The notes beneath the pieces are model-generated. The model was given only the letters and a program-made list of their open reading frames with translations, ran no database searches and was not told the origin of the DNA. This document shows, in pieces, positions 32,925 to 42,747 of a stretch of 64,000 nucleotides of DNA (its first letter is position 1; the number at the start of each line of letters is the position of its first letter). This DNA comes from Nonomuraea helvata (lineage in GTDB: Bacteria > Actinomycetota > Actinomycetes > Streptosporangiales > Streptosporangiaceae), in NCBI RefSeq assembly GCF_039535785.1, contig NZ_BAAAXV010000008.1, positions 744,001 through 808,000 of the forward strand. The letters are read 5' to 3'. A program made the position numbers and the translations under genes.

Positions 32925-33728
32925 TCAGGGCGACGAGATGCGCCCCAGCTCCGGCGGGATCTTGCTGGCCGCCGCCCGGTCCAGCAGGAACAACGTGCGC
33001 GCACGACCCCTGGCCCCTGACGCGGGCACCTGGACGTGCCCCGAGTCCGACAGCGCCAGGCGTACCGCGCCCGACTTCTCCTCGCCGGCGGCCACGACCC
33101 AGACCTCGCGCGAGGTCTGGATGGCGGGCAGCGTCAGCGAGATGCGGGTCGGCGGCGGCTTGGGCGCGCCGTGCACGGCCACCACCGAGCGGGTGTCGTA
33201 CAGGGCGGGCATGCCCGGGAACAGCGACGCCACGTGGGCGTCCGGCCCCATGCCGAGCAGCGTCACGTCGAAGCTCGGCACCGGGCCGTGGTCCTCGGGC
33301 CTGGCGGCCCTGGCCAGCTCGGCGGCGTAGGACTCGGCCGACTCCTCCGCCGTCATCCCCGAGTCGGGGCCGCGCATGACGTGGACCCGCTCAGGGTCCA
33401 CGTCCACGCGGTCGAGCAGGGCCTCGCGGGCGCCGGTCTCGTTGCGCTCCTTGTCACCGGAGGGCAGGAAACGCTCGTCGCCCCACCAGATGTCCAGGCG
33501 GCGCCAGTCCACGGCGTCGCGGGCGGGCGTGGCGGCGATGGCCGCCAGCGTCGCGATGCCGACCGTGCCGCCCGTGAGCACGATCGACGCCGAACCCTTG
33601 GCCGACTGCACGTCGACCAGCCGCGTGATGATCCGCGCGGCCACCGCCTTGGCCAGGACGTCGGCGTCGCGGTGGACCACTACGTTGGGAACGCTCACGG
33701 GCACTACTCTCTCAGCCACTGAGGTCAC
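32925..33728 (-). CDS. pgl: 6-phosphogluconolactonase
   Basis: Hydrolyses 6-phosphogluconolactone in the oxidative pentose phosphate pathway. The 267-aa protein is of the DevB/SOL type, related to glucosamine-6-phosphate isomerases: LTGGTVGIATL phosphate loop, DIWWGDERF with catalytic acidic residues, and LLGMGPDAHVASLFPG. It starts at GTG 33728, 3 bases after the opcA stop, and is the last gene of the minus-strand operon tkt-tal-pgi-zwf-opcA-pgl. Co-expression with zwf ensures lactone removal. Minor start alternatives lie within the first 15 residues. Confidence 0.95.
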   Translation of the reverse strand: MTSVAERVVPVSVPNVVVHRDADVLAKAVAARIITRLVDVQSAKGSASIVLTGGTVGIATLAAIAATPARDAVDWRRLDIWWGDERFLPSGDKERNETGAREALLDRVDVDPERVHVMRGPDSGMTAEESAESYAAELARAARPEDHGPVPSFDVTLLGMGPDAHVASLFPGMPALYDTRSVVAVHGAPKPPPTRISLTLPAIQTSREVWVVAAGEEKSGAVRLALSDSGHVQVPASGARGRARTLFLLDRAAASKIPPELGRISSP

Positions 33729-33731
33729 CGG

Positions 33732-34646
33732 TCACCCCTTGTACGTACGGGCGAACCGCTTGACCGCGGCCTCGTAGATCTCGTCGCTGTCGAGCCTGCG
33801 CAGCTCCTCGGCCATCAGCTCCGAGGTCTGCCGCCTGGCCAGGGCCACGTTCCTGTCGGGCTGGCCGGGCCGCGACAGCGTGGCCAGCCGGGCATCGTGC
33901 CTGGAGATGATCAGCTCGCCGTCGTTGAGCTGCAGCCGCACGGCCGTCAGCCCCGGGCCGGTGGAGTCGACGACCTTCATCGGGGCGCCGAGCCGCTCCG
34001 ACAGCCAGGCGGCCAGCAGCGGCGCGCTCGGGTTGCCCTGGGAGGCCTCGACGACGCCCTTGCGCACCTTGCCCACCGGCTGGTCGAACGCGGCCGCCAG
34101 CAGGCTGCGCCACGGCGTCAGCCTGGACCACGCCAGGTCGGTGTCGCCGGGGGCGTACCCCCTGGCCCTGGTCACCAGCGACTTGACGCCGCTGTGGTCG
34201 AAGCCCCTGGCGTCCGTGATCCGGCGCTGGGCGAGAGCGCCGACCGCGTCCTGGGACGGCGCGTCGGGCGCCGCGCCCGGCCACCACACCACGACCGGCG
34301 TGTCGGGCAGCAGGAGCGGGCTGACCACGGAGTCGGCGTGCTGGGTCAGCTCGCCGTACAGGCGCAGGACGACGACCTCGCCCGGCGTGGACTCGCCGAT
34401 GCGCAGCTCGGCGTCGAGCCTGTTGGGCTCCTCCGGCTCGCGGTTGATCACCACGATGATGCGCGACGGGTGCTCGCGGGCCGCCTCGGTGGCGGCGCGC
34501 AGCGCGTCGTACTGGTGGCGCTCCTCGCAGACCACCACGAGCGTCAGCACCATGCCGATGGCCGGCGCGCCCATCTGGTGGCGCAGGTGCGTGAACTGCG
34601 CCGAGATCTTGCCGGCCGTGGTGTCCGCCAGCATGAACGTTGTCAC
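33732..34646 (-). CDS. opcA: Glucose-6-phosphate dehydrogenase assembly protein OpcA
   Basis: OpcA activates or assembles glucose-6-phosphate dehydrogenase, as shown in cyanobacteria and corynebacteria. The 304-aa protein has the expected mixed alpha/beta character: VVVCEERHQYDALRAATEAA, SRIIVVINREP, and the TPVVVWWPGAAP segment. GTG 34646 is supported by GGAGG 8 bases upstream and overlaps the zwf TAG by one base (TAGTG). The longer open frame to 34781 is antisense to zwf coding. Neighbourhood zwf-opcA-pgl is the standard actinobacterial one. Confidence 0.95.
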   Translation of the reverse strand: MTTFMLADTTAGKISAQFTHLRHQMGAPAIGMVLTLVVVCEERHQYDALRAATEAAREHPSRIIVVINREPEEPNRLDAELRIGESTPGEVVVLRLYGELTQHADSVVSPLLLPDTPVVVWWPGAAPDAPSQDAVGALAQRRITDARGFDHSGVKSLVTRARGYAPGDTDLAWSRLTPWRSLLAAAFDQPVGKVRKGVVEASQGNPSAPLLAAWLSERLGAPMKVVDSTGPGLTAVRLQLNDGELIISRHDARLATLSRPGQPDRNVALARRQTSELMAEELRRLDSDEIYEAAVKRFARTYKG

Positions 34647-36271
34647 TAGAGTCTCCTCCAGACACGGCCGTCGCGGGCCATCATCGCGTCGGCGGACGGC
34701 GGCCCCCACGAGCCCGCCTCGTACGGCTCCGGCTGCCCCTGCGTGGCCCAGAACTCCTCGATCGGGTCGAGGATCTTCCACGACAGCTCCACCTCCCGCT
34801 GGTGCGGGAAGAGCGGCGGGTCGCCGATCATGACGTCGAGCAGCAGCCGCTCGTACGCCTCGGGGGAGGACTCCAGGAACGACTCGCCGTAGGCGAAGTC
34901 CATGGAGACGTCCCGGACCTCCATGGCGGTGCCGGGGACCTTGCTGCCGAACCTGACGGTGATGCCCTCGTCCGGCTGCACCCTGATCACCAGGGCGTTC
35001 TGCCCCAGGATCTCGGTGTCAGTCTTGCTGAACGGCAGGTGCGGCGCGCGCTGGAACACCACCGCCACCTCGGTCACCCGGCGGCCCAGGCGCTTGCCGG
35101 CGCGCAGGTAGAACGGCACGCCCGCCCACCGCCGGTTGGCGATCTCCAGCTTGATGGCCGCGTACGTGTCGGTCTTGGACTCGGGCGGGATGCCCTCCTC
35201 CTGCAGGTAGCCGACTACCTTCTCGCCGCCCTGCCAGCCCGCGGAGTACTGGCCGCGGGCGGTGTTCAGAGCCAGGTTGGAAGGCAGCCGCACGGCCTTG
35301 AGCACCTTCTCCTTCTCCCGCCGCAGCGCCGAGGCGTCGAAGGAGGTCGGGTCCTCCATCGCGACCAGCGCGAGCAGCTGGAGCAGGTGGTTCTGGATCA
35401 CGTCGCGGGCCGCGCCGATGCCGTCGTAGTAGCCGGCCCGCCCGCCGATGCCGATGTCCTCGGCCATCGTGATCTGGACGTGGTCGACGAAGCCGCGGTT
35501 CCAGATGGGCTCGTAGAGGTTGTTGGCGAAGCGCAGCGCCAGGATGTTCTGGACGGTCTCCTTGCCCAGGTAGTGGTCGATCCGGAAGATCGAGCTCTCC
35601 GGGAAGGCCGAGGTGGTGATCTCGTTCAGCTCGTGCGCCGACTTCAGGTCGTGCCCGAACGGCTTCTCGATGACCACCCGCCGCCACGACCCCTCGGGGG
35701 CGTCGGACAGGCCGGTCCGCTTGAGCTGCTCCACCACCACGGGGAAGAACTTCGGCGGCACCGACAGGTAGAAAGCGTAGTTTCCGCCCGTGCCCCGGGT
35801 CTCGTCGATCTCGGCGAGCGCCATGGCCAGCGCGTCGAACGCCCCGTCGTCCGAGAACTCACCTGGCACGAAATGGATGCCCTCGCGGATCTGCTTCCAG
35901 ACCTCCTCGCGGAAGGGCGTTCTGGCATGCGCCTTGACGGCGTCGTGCGTCAACTGGGCGAAATCCTGGTCTTTCCAATCCCGCCGGGCGAAGCCGACCA
36001 GCGAGAAGCCGGGCGGCAGCAGCCCCCGGTTCCCCAGGTCGTAGATCGCCGGCAGCAGCTTTCGCTTGGCCAGGTCACCCGTCACGCCGAACAAGACCAT
36101 CACACAAGGTCCCGCCACCCGGGGCAGCCGCTTGTCACGCGGATCACGCAACGGGTTGGCGGCGACCACCTCCTCGGTGGTGGCGGTGCCCGCGGCTGAG
36201 GTGGCCACGGTGGCCGCCAACGTGCTGTCGACGGCGGCGGCCTCCTCCGCGGGTGCTGCCGGGTCTGTCAT
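34646..36271 (-). CDS. zwf: Glucose-6-phosphate 1-dehydrogenase
   Basis: First enzyme of the oxidative pentose phosphate pathway, producing NADPH; 541 aa. NADP-binding loop FGVTGDLAKRKLLPA near residue 58 and the substrate motif RIDHYLGKE are intact. An N-terminal extension of about 45 residues (Ala/Thr/Glu-rich) precedes the core and is probably disordered. ATG 36271 has AGGAGG 6 bases upstream and sits one base after the pgi stop; upstream TTG/GTG frames are unlikely. OpcA follows with a one-base overlap. Confidence 0.97.
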   Translation of the reverse strand: MTDPAAPAEEAAAVDSTLAATVATSAAGTATTEEVVAANPLRDPRDKRLPRVAGPCVMVLFGVTGDLAKRKLLPAIYDLGNRGLLPPGFSLVGFARRDWKDQDFAQLTHDAVKAHARTPFREEVWKQIREGIHFVPGEFSDDGAFDALAMALAEIDETRGTGGNYAFYLSVPPKFFPVVVEQLKRTGLSDAPEGSWRRVVIEKPFGHDLKSAHELNEITTSAFPESSIFRIDHYLGKETVQNILALRFANNLYEPIWNRGFVDHVQITMAEDIGIGGRAGYYDGIGAARDVIQNHLLQLLALVAMEDPTSFDASALRREKEKVLKAVRLPSNLALNTARGQYSAGWQGGEKVVGYLQEEGIPPESKTDTYAAIKLEIANRRWAGVPFYLRAGKRLGRRVTEVAVVFQRAPHLPFSKTDTEILGQNALVIRVQPDEGITVRFGSKVPGTAMEVRDVSMDFAYGESFLESSPEAYERLLLDVMIGDPPLFPHQREVELSWKILDPIEEFWATQGQPEPYEAGSWGPPSADAMMARDGRVWRRL

Positions 36272-36272
36272 C

Positions 36273-37886
36273 TCAAGCCTCCTGTGCGGCTGCGAGCAAG
36301 CGCGCGACACCCGCCGCGCGATCGGTCAAATGCAGGCGTACGGCGGGCCGCCCGCGGGTCTCGAGCGCCCCCAGGTCGCCGAGCGCCTGGGCGAGCTGGA
36401 GCCGCCCCAGCGTGTACGGCCTGCCGGGGACCGGCACGTCCTCGGCCACCGCCCCGGTGATCTGCAGGAACACCCCGTTCTGGGGCCCGCCCTTGTGGTA
36501 TTGCCCGGTCGAGTGGAGGTACCGCGGCCCCCACCCGAAGGTCACCGGCCGGTTGGTGCGCAGCGCCAGCAGCGGACGCAGCGTGGCCGCGTCGGCCCAC
36601 ATCCACGCGTCGGTCATCTGCTCGAAGTCGGCCCCGTCGGGCACCGGGGCGTCGAACGCGGCCAGCCGGTCGAGATAAGCCATGATCCCCAGGTAGCCGC
36701 CGGCCGGTATCGCGCGCAGCAGCTCGGCGAACACCCCCGGCAGGTCCCTGGCGGTGGACGACCCGTACACCTCGACGGGGCCGTCCACGAACGCCGGCGC
36801 GCCGGTCGGCAGGTCGGGCAGCGCCAGCAGGGTCGCGGTGTTCTCCTTGGACTCGGCCACGTTCGGCTGGTCGAACGGGTCGATCTCCAGCAGCAGCCCC
36901 GCGACGGCGGTGGCGTACTCCCAGATCAGGAACTGCGCGCCCAGCGGCCCGTCCACGCGCACGTCCCCGAGGTCGGTCTCGATGGCGACGACCAGCTCGT
37001 CGCCGGACTCGTTGGGGTCGGCGCCCACGACGGGCAGGATCCCCCTGCCCTGCTTGCCGGTGGACTCGGCGACGAGCTGCTCGATCCAGTCGGGCAGCCC
37101 CGTGATGGCCGACAGCTGGTCCTCGAGCAGCAGCTTGTCGCGCCCGGCCAGCGCCGCGCCGCCGAGCGCGGCTCCCAGGTCGAGGCCTGGGTTGCCGGTG
37201 TCGCGCGACAGCAGCGGCAGCACCTCCTGGGCGTCGTCGAGCAGCCGCTCCACGTCGGCCCCTGCCAGCGCGCTCGGCACCAGCCCGAACGCCGACAGCG
37301 CCGCGTAGCGCCCGCCCACGTCGGGCTGGGCGAGCACCAGCTCGAAGCCGCCGTCGGCGGCCCGCTTCTCCAGCGGCGAGCCCGGGTCGGTGACGACCAC
37401 GACGCGGTCCGCGGGCGCGATGCCCGCGTCCGCGAACAACTCCTCGTAGATCCGCAGATGGCAGTCGGTCTCCACGGTCGAGCCGCTCTTGCTGGCCACG
37501 ACCACGACCGTGGCGTCGAGCCGGTCGGACAGCGCGCGGCGCACCTGCCCGGGATCGGTCGTGTCCAGCACGGTGAGCGGCACGTCGACGGTGGCGCAGA
37601 TGACCTCCGCCGCCAGCGACGAGCCGCCCATCCCGGTCAGCACCACGTTGGTCAGGCCCGCAGCGCGGGCCCGCTCGACGAGCCCGCCCAGCCGGGGCAG
37701 CAGCTCGCGAGAAGAGCGGGGCAGCGTCAGCCAGCCGAGCCTGACAGCCGCCTCCGCCCCGGCGTCCTCACCCCACAGCGTGGGGTCGCCGCCGGCGAGC
37801 CGCGCGGGCACGCCGTCGGCGACGAGACGCCCCGCGACGGAGGCGGCGGCCGAGGCCACCCCCTCCTCGCGGTAGGTCACTTCCAT
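36273..37886 (-). CDS. pgi: Glucose-6-phosphate isomerase (SIS-type, actinobacterial)
   Basis: Interconverts glucose-6-phosphate and fructose-6-phosphate. The 537-aa protein carries SIS domains: VVLTGMGGSSLAAEV (about residue 73) and VVVVASKSGSTVETD (about 125), with FLIWEYATAVAG and SESKENTATLL-like segments later. It belongs to the divergent actinobacterial group found inside the tal-zwf operon rather than to the E. coli-like long form, so a bifunctional or alternative isomerase activity is possible. ATG 37886 overlaps the tal stop by one base (TGATG). The open frame further upstream is a tal shadow. Confidence 0.9.
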   Translation of the reverse strand: MEVTYREEGVASAAASVAGRLVADGVPARLAGGDPTLWGEDAGAEAAVRLGWLTLPRSSRELLPRLGGLVERARAAGLTNVVLTGMGGSSLAAEVICATVDVPLTVLDTTDPGQVRRALSDRLDATVVVVASKSGSTVETDCHLRIYEELFADAGIAPADRVVVVTDPGSPLEKRAADGGFELVLAQPDVGGRYAALSAFGLVPSALAGADVERLLDDAQEVLPLLSRDTGNPGLDLGAALGGAALAGRDKLLLEDQLSAITGLPDWIEQLVAESTGKQGRGILPVVGADPNESGDELVVAIETDLGDVRVDGPLGAQFLIWEYATAVAGLLLEIDPFDQPNVAESKENTATLLALPDLPTGAPAFVDGPVEVYGSSTARDLPGVFAELLRAIPAGGYLGIMAYLDRLAAFDAPVPDGADFEQMTDAWMWADAATLRPLLALRTNRPVTFGWGPRYLHSTGQYHKGGPQNGVFLQITGAVAEDVPVPGRPYTLGRLQLAQALGDLGALETRGRPAVRLHLTDRAAGVARLLAAAQEA

Positions 37887-38977
37887 CACGGGACCAGGTT
37901 CTTGGTGACGCTCTCGAGCAGCTCGTTCCAGGACGCCTCGAACTTCTCGACGCCCTCGTCCTCCAGCACCTTCACCACGTCGTCGTAGTCGATGCCGGCC
38001 TCCTTGAGCGCGGCCATGGTGTTCCAGGCCTGCTCGTAGAACGGGCGGACGGTGTCGCCGGTGACGTTGGCGTGGTCGGCCGTCGCGTCGAGCGTCTTCT
38101 CCGGCATCGTGTTGACGGTGCCGGGGGCGACGAGCTGGTCGACGTACATGGTGTCGGAGTACTCGGGGTTCTTCACGCCGGTCGAGGCCCACAGCGGCCG
38201 CTGCGGCTTGGCGCCCGCCGCGCGCAGGCGCTGCCAGCGCTCGGAGTTCATCACGTCCTCGTACGCCGCGTACGCCAGGCGCGCGTTGGCGATGCCCGCC
38301 TTGCCCTTCAGCTCCGGCTTGCCCAGCTTGTCGAGCCGCTTGTCGATCTCGGTGTCGACCCGGCTGACGAAGAACGAGGCCACCGACTCGATCGAGCCCA
38401 GGTCGAGCCCCTTGGCCTGCGCCGCCTCGAGGCCGGCCAGCCAGGCGTCCATGACCGCGCGGTAGCGCTCGAGGGAGAAGATCAGCGTGACGTTGACGCT
38501 GATGCCCTCCGAGAGCGCCTGCGTGATCGCGGGCAGGCCCTCGACCGTCGCCGGGATCTTGATGAACAGGTTGGGCCGGTCCACCATCCACCACAGCGCC
38601 CGGGCCTCGGCCACGGTCTTCTCGCTCTCGCGGGCCAGGCGCGGGTCCACCTCCAGCGACACGCGGCCGTCCACGCCGCCGGTGGCGTCGTAGACCGGAC
38701 GCAGCACGTCGGCCGCCCAGCGGATGTCGTAGGTGGTGATGGCGCGCACGGCTTCGCCGATGTCCACGCCGCGTACGGCCAGGTCGTGCAGTTGGCCGTC
38801 GTACGCGTCGCCCTTGCTGAGCGCGTTGGCGAAGATCGTCGGGTTGGACGTGACCCCGACGACGTTCTTCTCGCGGATCAGCTGCTCGAGGTTGCCGCTG
38901 CGCAGCCGCTCACGGCTGATGTCGTCGAGCCAGATGGCAACGCCCTGGCCGGACAGCTTCTTGAGGTTCTCGCTCAT
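37886..38977 (-). CDS. tal: Transaldolase
   Basis: Transfers dihydroxyacetone units between sugar phosphates in the non-oxidative pentose phosphate branch; 363 aa, the TalB-like actinobacterial subgroup 4 length. Visible: N-terminal GVAIWLDDISRERL, GVTSNPTIF, and the Schiff-base lysine in PNLFIKIPAT, followed by SVNVTLIFS. ATG 38977 starts 6 bases after the tkt stop region. Its stop overlaps the pgi start. Confidence 0.97.
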   Translation of the reverse strand: MSENLKKLSGQGVAIWLDDISRERLRSGNLEQLIREKNVVGVTSNPTIFANALSKGDAYDGQLHDLAVRGVDIGEAVRAITTYDIRWAADVLRPVYDATGGVDGRVSLEVDPRLARESEKTVAEARALWWMVDRPNLFIKIPATVEGLPAITQALSEGISVNVTLIFSLERYRAVMDAWLAGLEAAQAKGLDLGSIESVASFFVSRVDTEIDKRLDKLGKPELKGKAGIANARLAYAAYEDVMNSERWQRLRAAGAKPQRPLWASTGVKNPEYSDTMYVDQLVAPGTVNTMPEKTLDATADHANVTGDTVRPFYEQAWNTMAALKEAGIDYDDVVKVLEDEGVEKFEASWNELLESVTKNLVP

Positions 38978-38983
38978 CTTCCT

Positions 38984-41092
38984 TCAGTTTCCCGTCGTCT
39001 CGCCCTTTTCCTGCCCCAGCTTGGCCAGGCTCGCATGTGCCGCGGCCGCCACGCGCTCCGCGGTCAGCCCGAACAACTCATACAGAGTCTTGTACGGGGC
39101 CGAAGCACCGAAGTGTTCGAGGCCGACTATCTCGCCGCATTCGCCGACGAACTCGTGCCAGCCGAGCGCGATGCCCGCCTCGACCGCGACGCGAGCCCGG
39201 ACCGAGGAAGGCAGGACCGTCTGCCTATATGCGATGTCCTGCCCCTTGAACCATTCGACACACGGCATCGACACGACCCTGGTCGGGATGCCCTTGGCCT
39301 CCAGCAGGTCGCGGCCATCCAGCGCGATCTCCACCTCGCTGCCGGTCGCGATGAGGATGACCTTGGGCTGGCCGTCGGACGCCTCACGCAGCACGTAGCC
39401 GCCGTGGGCCACGCCCTCGGCGCTGGTGCCCTCGAGGACCGGCACGTTCTGCCTGGTCAGCGCGAGCGCGGCGGGCCGGTCGGTGTGCTTGAGCACGGTC
39501 TTCCAGGCGTAGGCGGTCTCGTTGGCGTCGGCCGGGCGGACCACGTCGAGGCCGGGGATCGCGCGCAGCGACCACAGGTGCTCGATCGGCTGGTGGGTCG
39601 GGCCGTCCTCGCCGAGGCCGATGGAGTCGTGCGTCCAGACGTACGTGACCGGCAGCTTCATCAGCGCGGCCAGGCGTACCGAGGGACGCATGTAGTCGGA
39701 GAAGACCAGGAACGTGCCGCCGTACGGGCGGGTGCCGCCGTGCAGGGCGATGCCGTTGAGAATGGCGCCCATGGCGTGCTCGCGGATGCCGAAGTGCAGC
39801 GTGCGGCCGTAGCGGTTGCCCGGGAACTCCTTGGTCTGGAACTCCTCGGGGATGAAGGACGGCTCGCCCTTCATCGTGGTGTTGTTGGACTCGGCCAGGT
39901 CGGCCGAGCCGCCCCACAGCTCGGGCAGCACCGGCGCCAGCGCGCTCAGCACCTCGCCGGAGGCCTTGCGGGTCGAGGTCGACGTGCCGGCCTCGAACGA
40001 CGGCAGCGCCTTGGCCCAGCCGTTGGGCAGCTCGCGCTCGGAGATGCGGTCGAGCTCCGCGGCCCGCTCGGGGTTGGCCAGGCGCCACTCGGCGTAGGAC
40101 TTCTCCCACTCGGCGTGCTCGGTGCGGCCGCGCTGGGCGATGCCGCGGGCGTGCTCCAGCACCCCGGCGGGCACGTCGAACGTCTTGGCCGGGTCCATGC
40201 CCATGACCTGCTTGGTGGCGGCGACCTCCGCCTCACCCAGGGCCGAGCCGTGGATCTTGCCGGTGTTCTGCTTGTTGGGGGCCGGCCAGCCGATGATCGT
40301 GCGCAGCCGGATGAACGACGGCCGGTCGGTCTCCGCCTTGGCCGCCTGCAGCGCGTCGTAGAGGGCCTGGACGTCCTCCTCGTACTCGCCGGTGGTGGTC
40401 CAGTCGACGCTCTGGGTGTGCCAGCCGTACGCCTCGTAGCGGGCGACGACGTCCTCCGACTTGGCGATGAGGGTGTCGTCCTCGATGGAGATGTGGTTGT
40501 CGTCCCAGACGACGATGAGGTTGCCCAGCTTCTGGTGGCCGGCGATCGAGCTGGCCTCGTGGCTGATGCCCTCCTCGATGTCGCCGTCGCTGACGAAGCA
40601 CCAGATGTGGTGGTCGAACGGCGAGGCGCCGAGCTCGGCGTCGGGGTCGAACAGGCCGCGCTCGCGGCGGGCGGCCATCGCCATGCCGACGGCGTTGCCG
40701 ATGCCCTGGCCGAGCGGGCCGGTCGTGGTCTCCACGCCCGCGGTGTGGCCGTGCTCCGGGTGGGCGGGCGTCAGGCTGTCCCACTGGCGCAGCCGCCGCA
40801 GGTCGTCGAGCGTGAGGCCGTAGCCGGAAAGGTAGAGCTGGATGTAGAGGGTCAGGCTCGAGTGGCCGCACGACAGCACGAACCGGTCGCGCCCGAGCCA
40901 GTTGGGATCGGTCGGATCGTGACGCAACACACGCTGGAACAGCAAGTATGCGGCGGGGGCCAGGCTCATGGCGGTGCCGGGGTGACCCGAGCCCGCCTTC
41001 TCGACTGCGTCCATCGCCAGGGCTCGAACGACATCGACCGCCTGCTTGTCCAGGTCGGTCCATTCAAGGGCTGGCACGAGTTCGGTGCTCAA
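38984..41092 (-). CDS. tkt: Transketolase
   Basis: Thiamine-diphosphate enzyme moving two-carbon units in the pentose phosphate pathway; 702 aa. Features: GSGHPGTAMS (about residue 34), TPP/Mg motif VSDGDIEEGISHEASSIAG, pyrimidine-domain FGIREHAMG and DSIGLGEDGPTHQP. The start is TTG 41092, with GGAG 9 bases upstream; no ATG gives the family N-terminus, and GTG codons follow within the next residues. It heads the operon and diverges from ctaB. The 250-base gap (41093-41342) holds the two promoters but I could not fix either. Confidence 0.97.
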   Translation of the reverse strand: MSTELVPALEWTDLDKQAVDVVRALAMDAVEKAGSGHPGTAMSLAPAAYLLFQRVLRHDPTDPNWLGRDRFVLSCGHSSLTLYIQLYLSGYGLTLDDLRRLRQWDSLTPAHPEHGHTAGVETTTGPLGQGIGNAVGMAMAARRERGLFDPDAELGASPFDHHIWCFVSDGDIEEGISHEASSIAGHQKLGNLIVVWDDNHISIEDDTLIAKSEDVVARYEAYGWHTQSVDWTTTGEYEEDVQALYDALQAAKAETDRPSFIRLRTIIGWPAPNKQNTGKIHGSALGEAEVAATKQVMGMDPAKTFDVPAGVLEHARGIAQRGRTEHAEWEKSYAEWRLANPERAAELDRISERELPNGWAKALPSFEAGTSTSTRKASGEVLSALAPVLPELWGGSADLAESNNTTMKGEPSFIPEEFQTKEFPGNRYGRTLHFGIREHAMGAILNGIALHGGTRPYGGTFLVFSDYMRPSVRLAALMKLPVTYVWTHDSIGLGEDGPTHQPIEHLWSLRAIPGLDVVRPADANETAYAWKTVLKHTDRPAALALTRQNVPVLEGTSAEGVAHGGYVLREASDGQPKVILIATGSEVEIALDGRDLLEAKGIPTRVVSMPCVEWFKGQDIAYRQTVLPSSVRARVAVEAGIALGWHEFVGECGEIVGLEHFGASAPYKTLYELFGLTAERVAAAAHASLAKLGQEKGETTGN

Positions 41093-41342
41093 CTGCTCGG
41101 TCTCCGGAATCTAGTTGTCATTGGTGTTGGCTATCCCGCCCATACGGGACCCTAACCGAGTGGAGTCGGCGATCGATTCCCCTTCCACCCGCACGCGTCC
41201 ATGTACGGCGCAAGCCCCCCATTGGCCGGACCGGCCGACCCTGCGACTACAGTTTGTTTGTTCGCAGGGGCGCCACGGCGCCTACCCATGGATCCGCTCT
41301 ATTCAGAGGTTACGCGTTGACTCCGCACAGGCTGGAAGCGCC

Positions 41343-42287
41343 TTGACGGTGCTGACCAACAGGCAGGCGACGGCCCGATCTCCGCAGGTGGAGGGGCCGC
41401 GCTCGATCGCCATGATCGTAAAGGCCTACATCGCGCTCACCAAGCCGCGGATCATCGAGCTGCTGCTGATCACGACACTGCCGGTGATGTTCCTGGCCGC
41501 GGGCGGCCTGCCGCCGCTGTGGACGTCGATCTCGGTCATGGTGTTCGGCACCCTATCGGCGGGCAGCGCCAACGCGCTCAACTGCTACGTGGACCGCGAC
41601 ATCGACCAGAAGATGCGCCGCACCCGCCGCAGGCCGCTGGCCAGGCACCAGGTCTCGCCGCGCGGCGCGCTGATCTTCGGAATCGTGCTCGGCGTGCTGT
41701 CCACGGCAGGCCTGTGGATGACCGCCAACGGGCTGGCCGCGCTGCTGTCCACCGGGGCGATCCTGTTCTACGTGCTGGTCTACTCGATGATCCTGAAGCG
41801 CCGCACGGCCCAGAACATCGTGTGGGGCGGCATCGCGGGCTGCATGCCGGTGATGATCGGCTGGGCGGGCATCACCGACCGGCTCGACTGGGCGCCGCTG
41901 GTGCTGTTCGGCGTGGTGTTCTTCTGGACGCCGCCGCACACGTGGACGCTGGCCATGCGCTACAAGGAGGACTACGCGGCGGCCAAGGTGCCCATGCTCC
42001 CCGTCGTGGCCACCGAGCGGCGGGTGATCCTGGAGTCGATCGCCTACACGTGGGCGACCGTGCTCTGCTCGCTGGCGCTGTGGCCGGTGGCCGGCACCAC
42101 GCTCTTCTACCCCCTCGTGGCCGCCGTGCTGGGCGCCATGTGCCTGTGGGAGGTCCACCGCCTGCTGGCCCGGCTCAACGCCGGCAAGAGCGGCGTCGAC
42201 CTGCGCCCCATGCGCTTCTTCCACTGGTCCAACGCCTACCTGGCGCTGCTGTTCCTGGCCGTCGCGATCGACCCGCTGCTGGCGTGA
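41343..42287 (+). CDS. ctaB: Protoheme IX farnesyltransferase
   Basis: Membrane prenyltransferase converting heme B to heme O for cytochrome oxidase. 314 aa with about nine helices. The prenyl-diphosphate motif NxxxDxxxD is NCYVDRDID (about residue 80), and the basic loop RRTRRRPLARHQVSP and FFWTPPHTW follow. Start is TTG 41343 (GGAAG at 41334-41338) or GTG 41349; the open frame to 41115 overlaps the tkt leader and is not coding. The tkt/ctaB divergence is conserved in actinomycetes. ctaA, the next pathway step, lies about 2.4 kb away. Confidence 0.95.
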   Translation: MTVLTNRQATARSPQVEGPRSIAMIVKAYIALTKPRIIELLLITTLPVMFLAAGGLPPLWTSISVMVFGTLSAGSANALNCYVDRDIDQKMRRTRRRPLARHQVSPRGALIFGIVLGVLSTAGLWMTANGLAALLSTGAILFYVLVYSMILKRRTAQNIVWGGIAGCMPVMIGWAGITDRLDWAPLVLFGVVFFWTPPHTWTLAMRYKEDYAAAKVPMLPVVATERRVILESIAYTWATVLCSLALWPVAGTTLFYPLVAAVLGAMCLWEVHRLLARLNAGKSGVDLRPMRFFHWSNAYLALLFLAVAIDPLLA

Positions 42288-42747
42288 CCTTCGCCGTGCC
42301 CGGGCGGTGAGGGTATGAACCGTTGCCGGCGCTCGCTACGTGAACCTGTAGTTGCCCGAAGAACTGTTATTGGCTTTCTGGACCGATCGGCTGCGACTGC
42401 AAGTAATCAGATGGTAATGTTCAGTCACAGCCGGGTGCCTGACTGGCGTCCGGTCCCCGCCCCCATTGGTGTCCGCACCAACGGGAAAGCGTCCGGCGGG
42501 GCGGTGGCCCAAGAGCCGCACTCCCTCCAGGAATGCGGAGTCAGGCCCCGACAACGCGGCTCTCAACTACGGTCTGCCCGGCTTGCCGGACGGGCGCGGC
42601 ATCGGCTTCCACCGGATCGCATCCTGGCCTCGGCCGGCAAGCGACGAGGCCACGCTGATGTCCGTTTTACTGATGTAAACACAGAGAGCCGAAGACGCTG
42701 TCTTGACCGGCACAGACCCCTCCACTCTGATCCGTTAAAGTCACCGT
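42288..42747. other. Gene-free 460-base stretch between ctaB and the PrsW-like gene
   Basis: Contains no credible ORF; a 148-codon frame across it has arginine/serine-rich shadow composition. The middle is locally less G/C-rich (around 42350-42430). I see no tRNA, known riboswitch or strong repeat. A promoter for the downstream gene lies at its right end. Confidence 0.6.
42703..42731 (+). promoter_or_regulatory. Promoter of the PrsW-like gene
   Basis: TTGACC (42703-42708), 17-base spacer, TCTGAT (42726-42731). The start site would fall about 42738, leaving a leader of only about 10 bases before ATG 42748, with AAAG as the only ribosome-site trace. Confidence 0.55.
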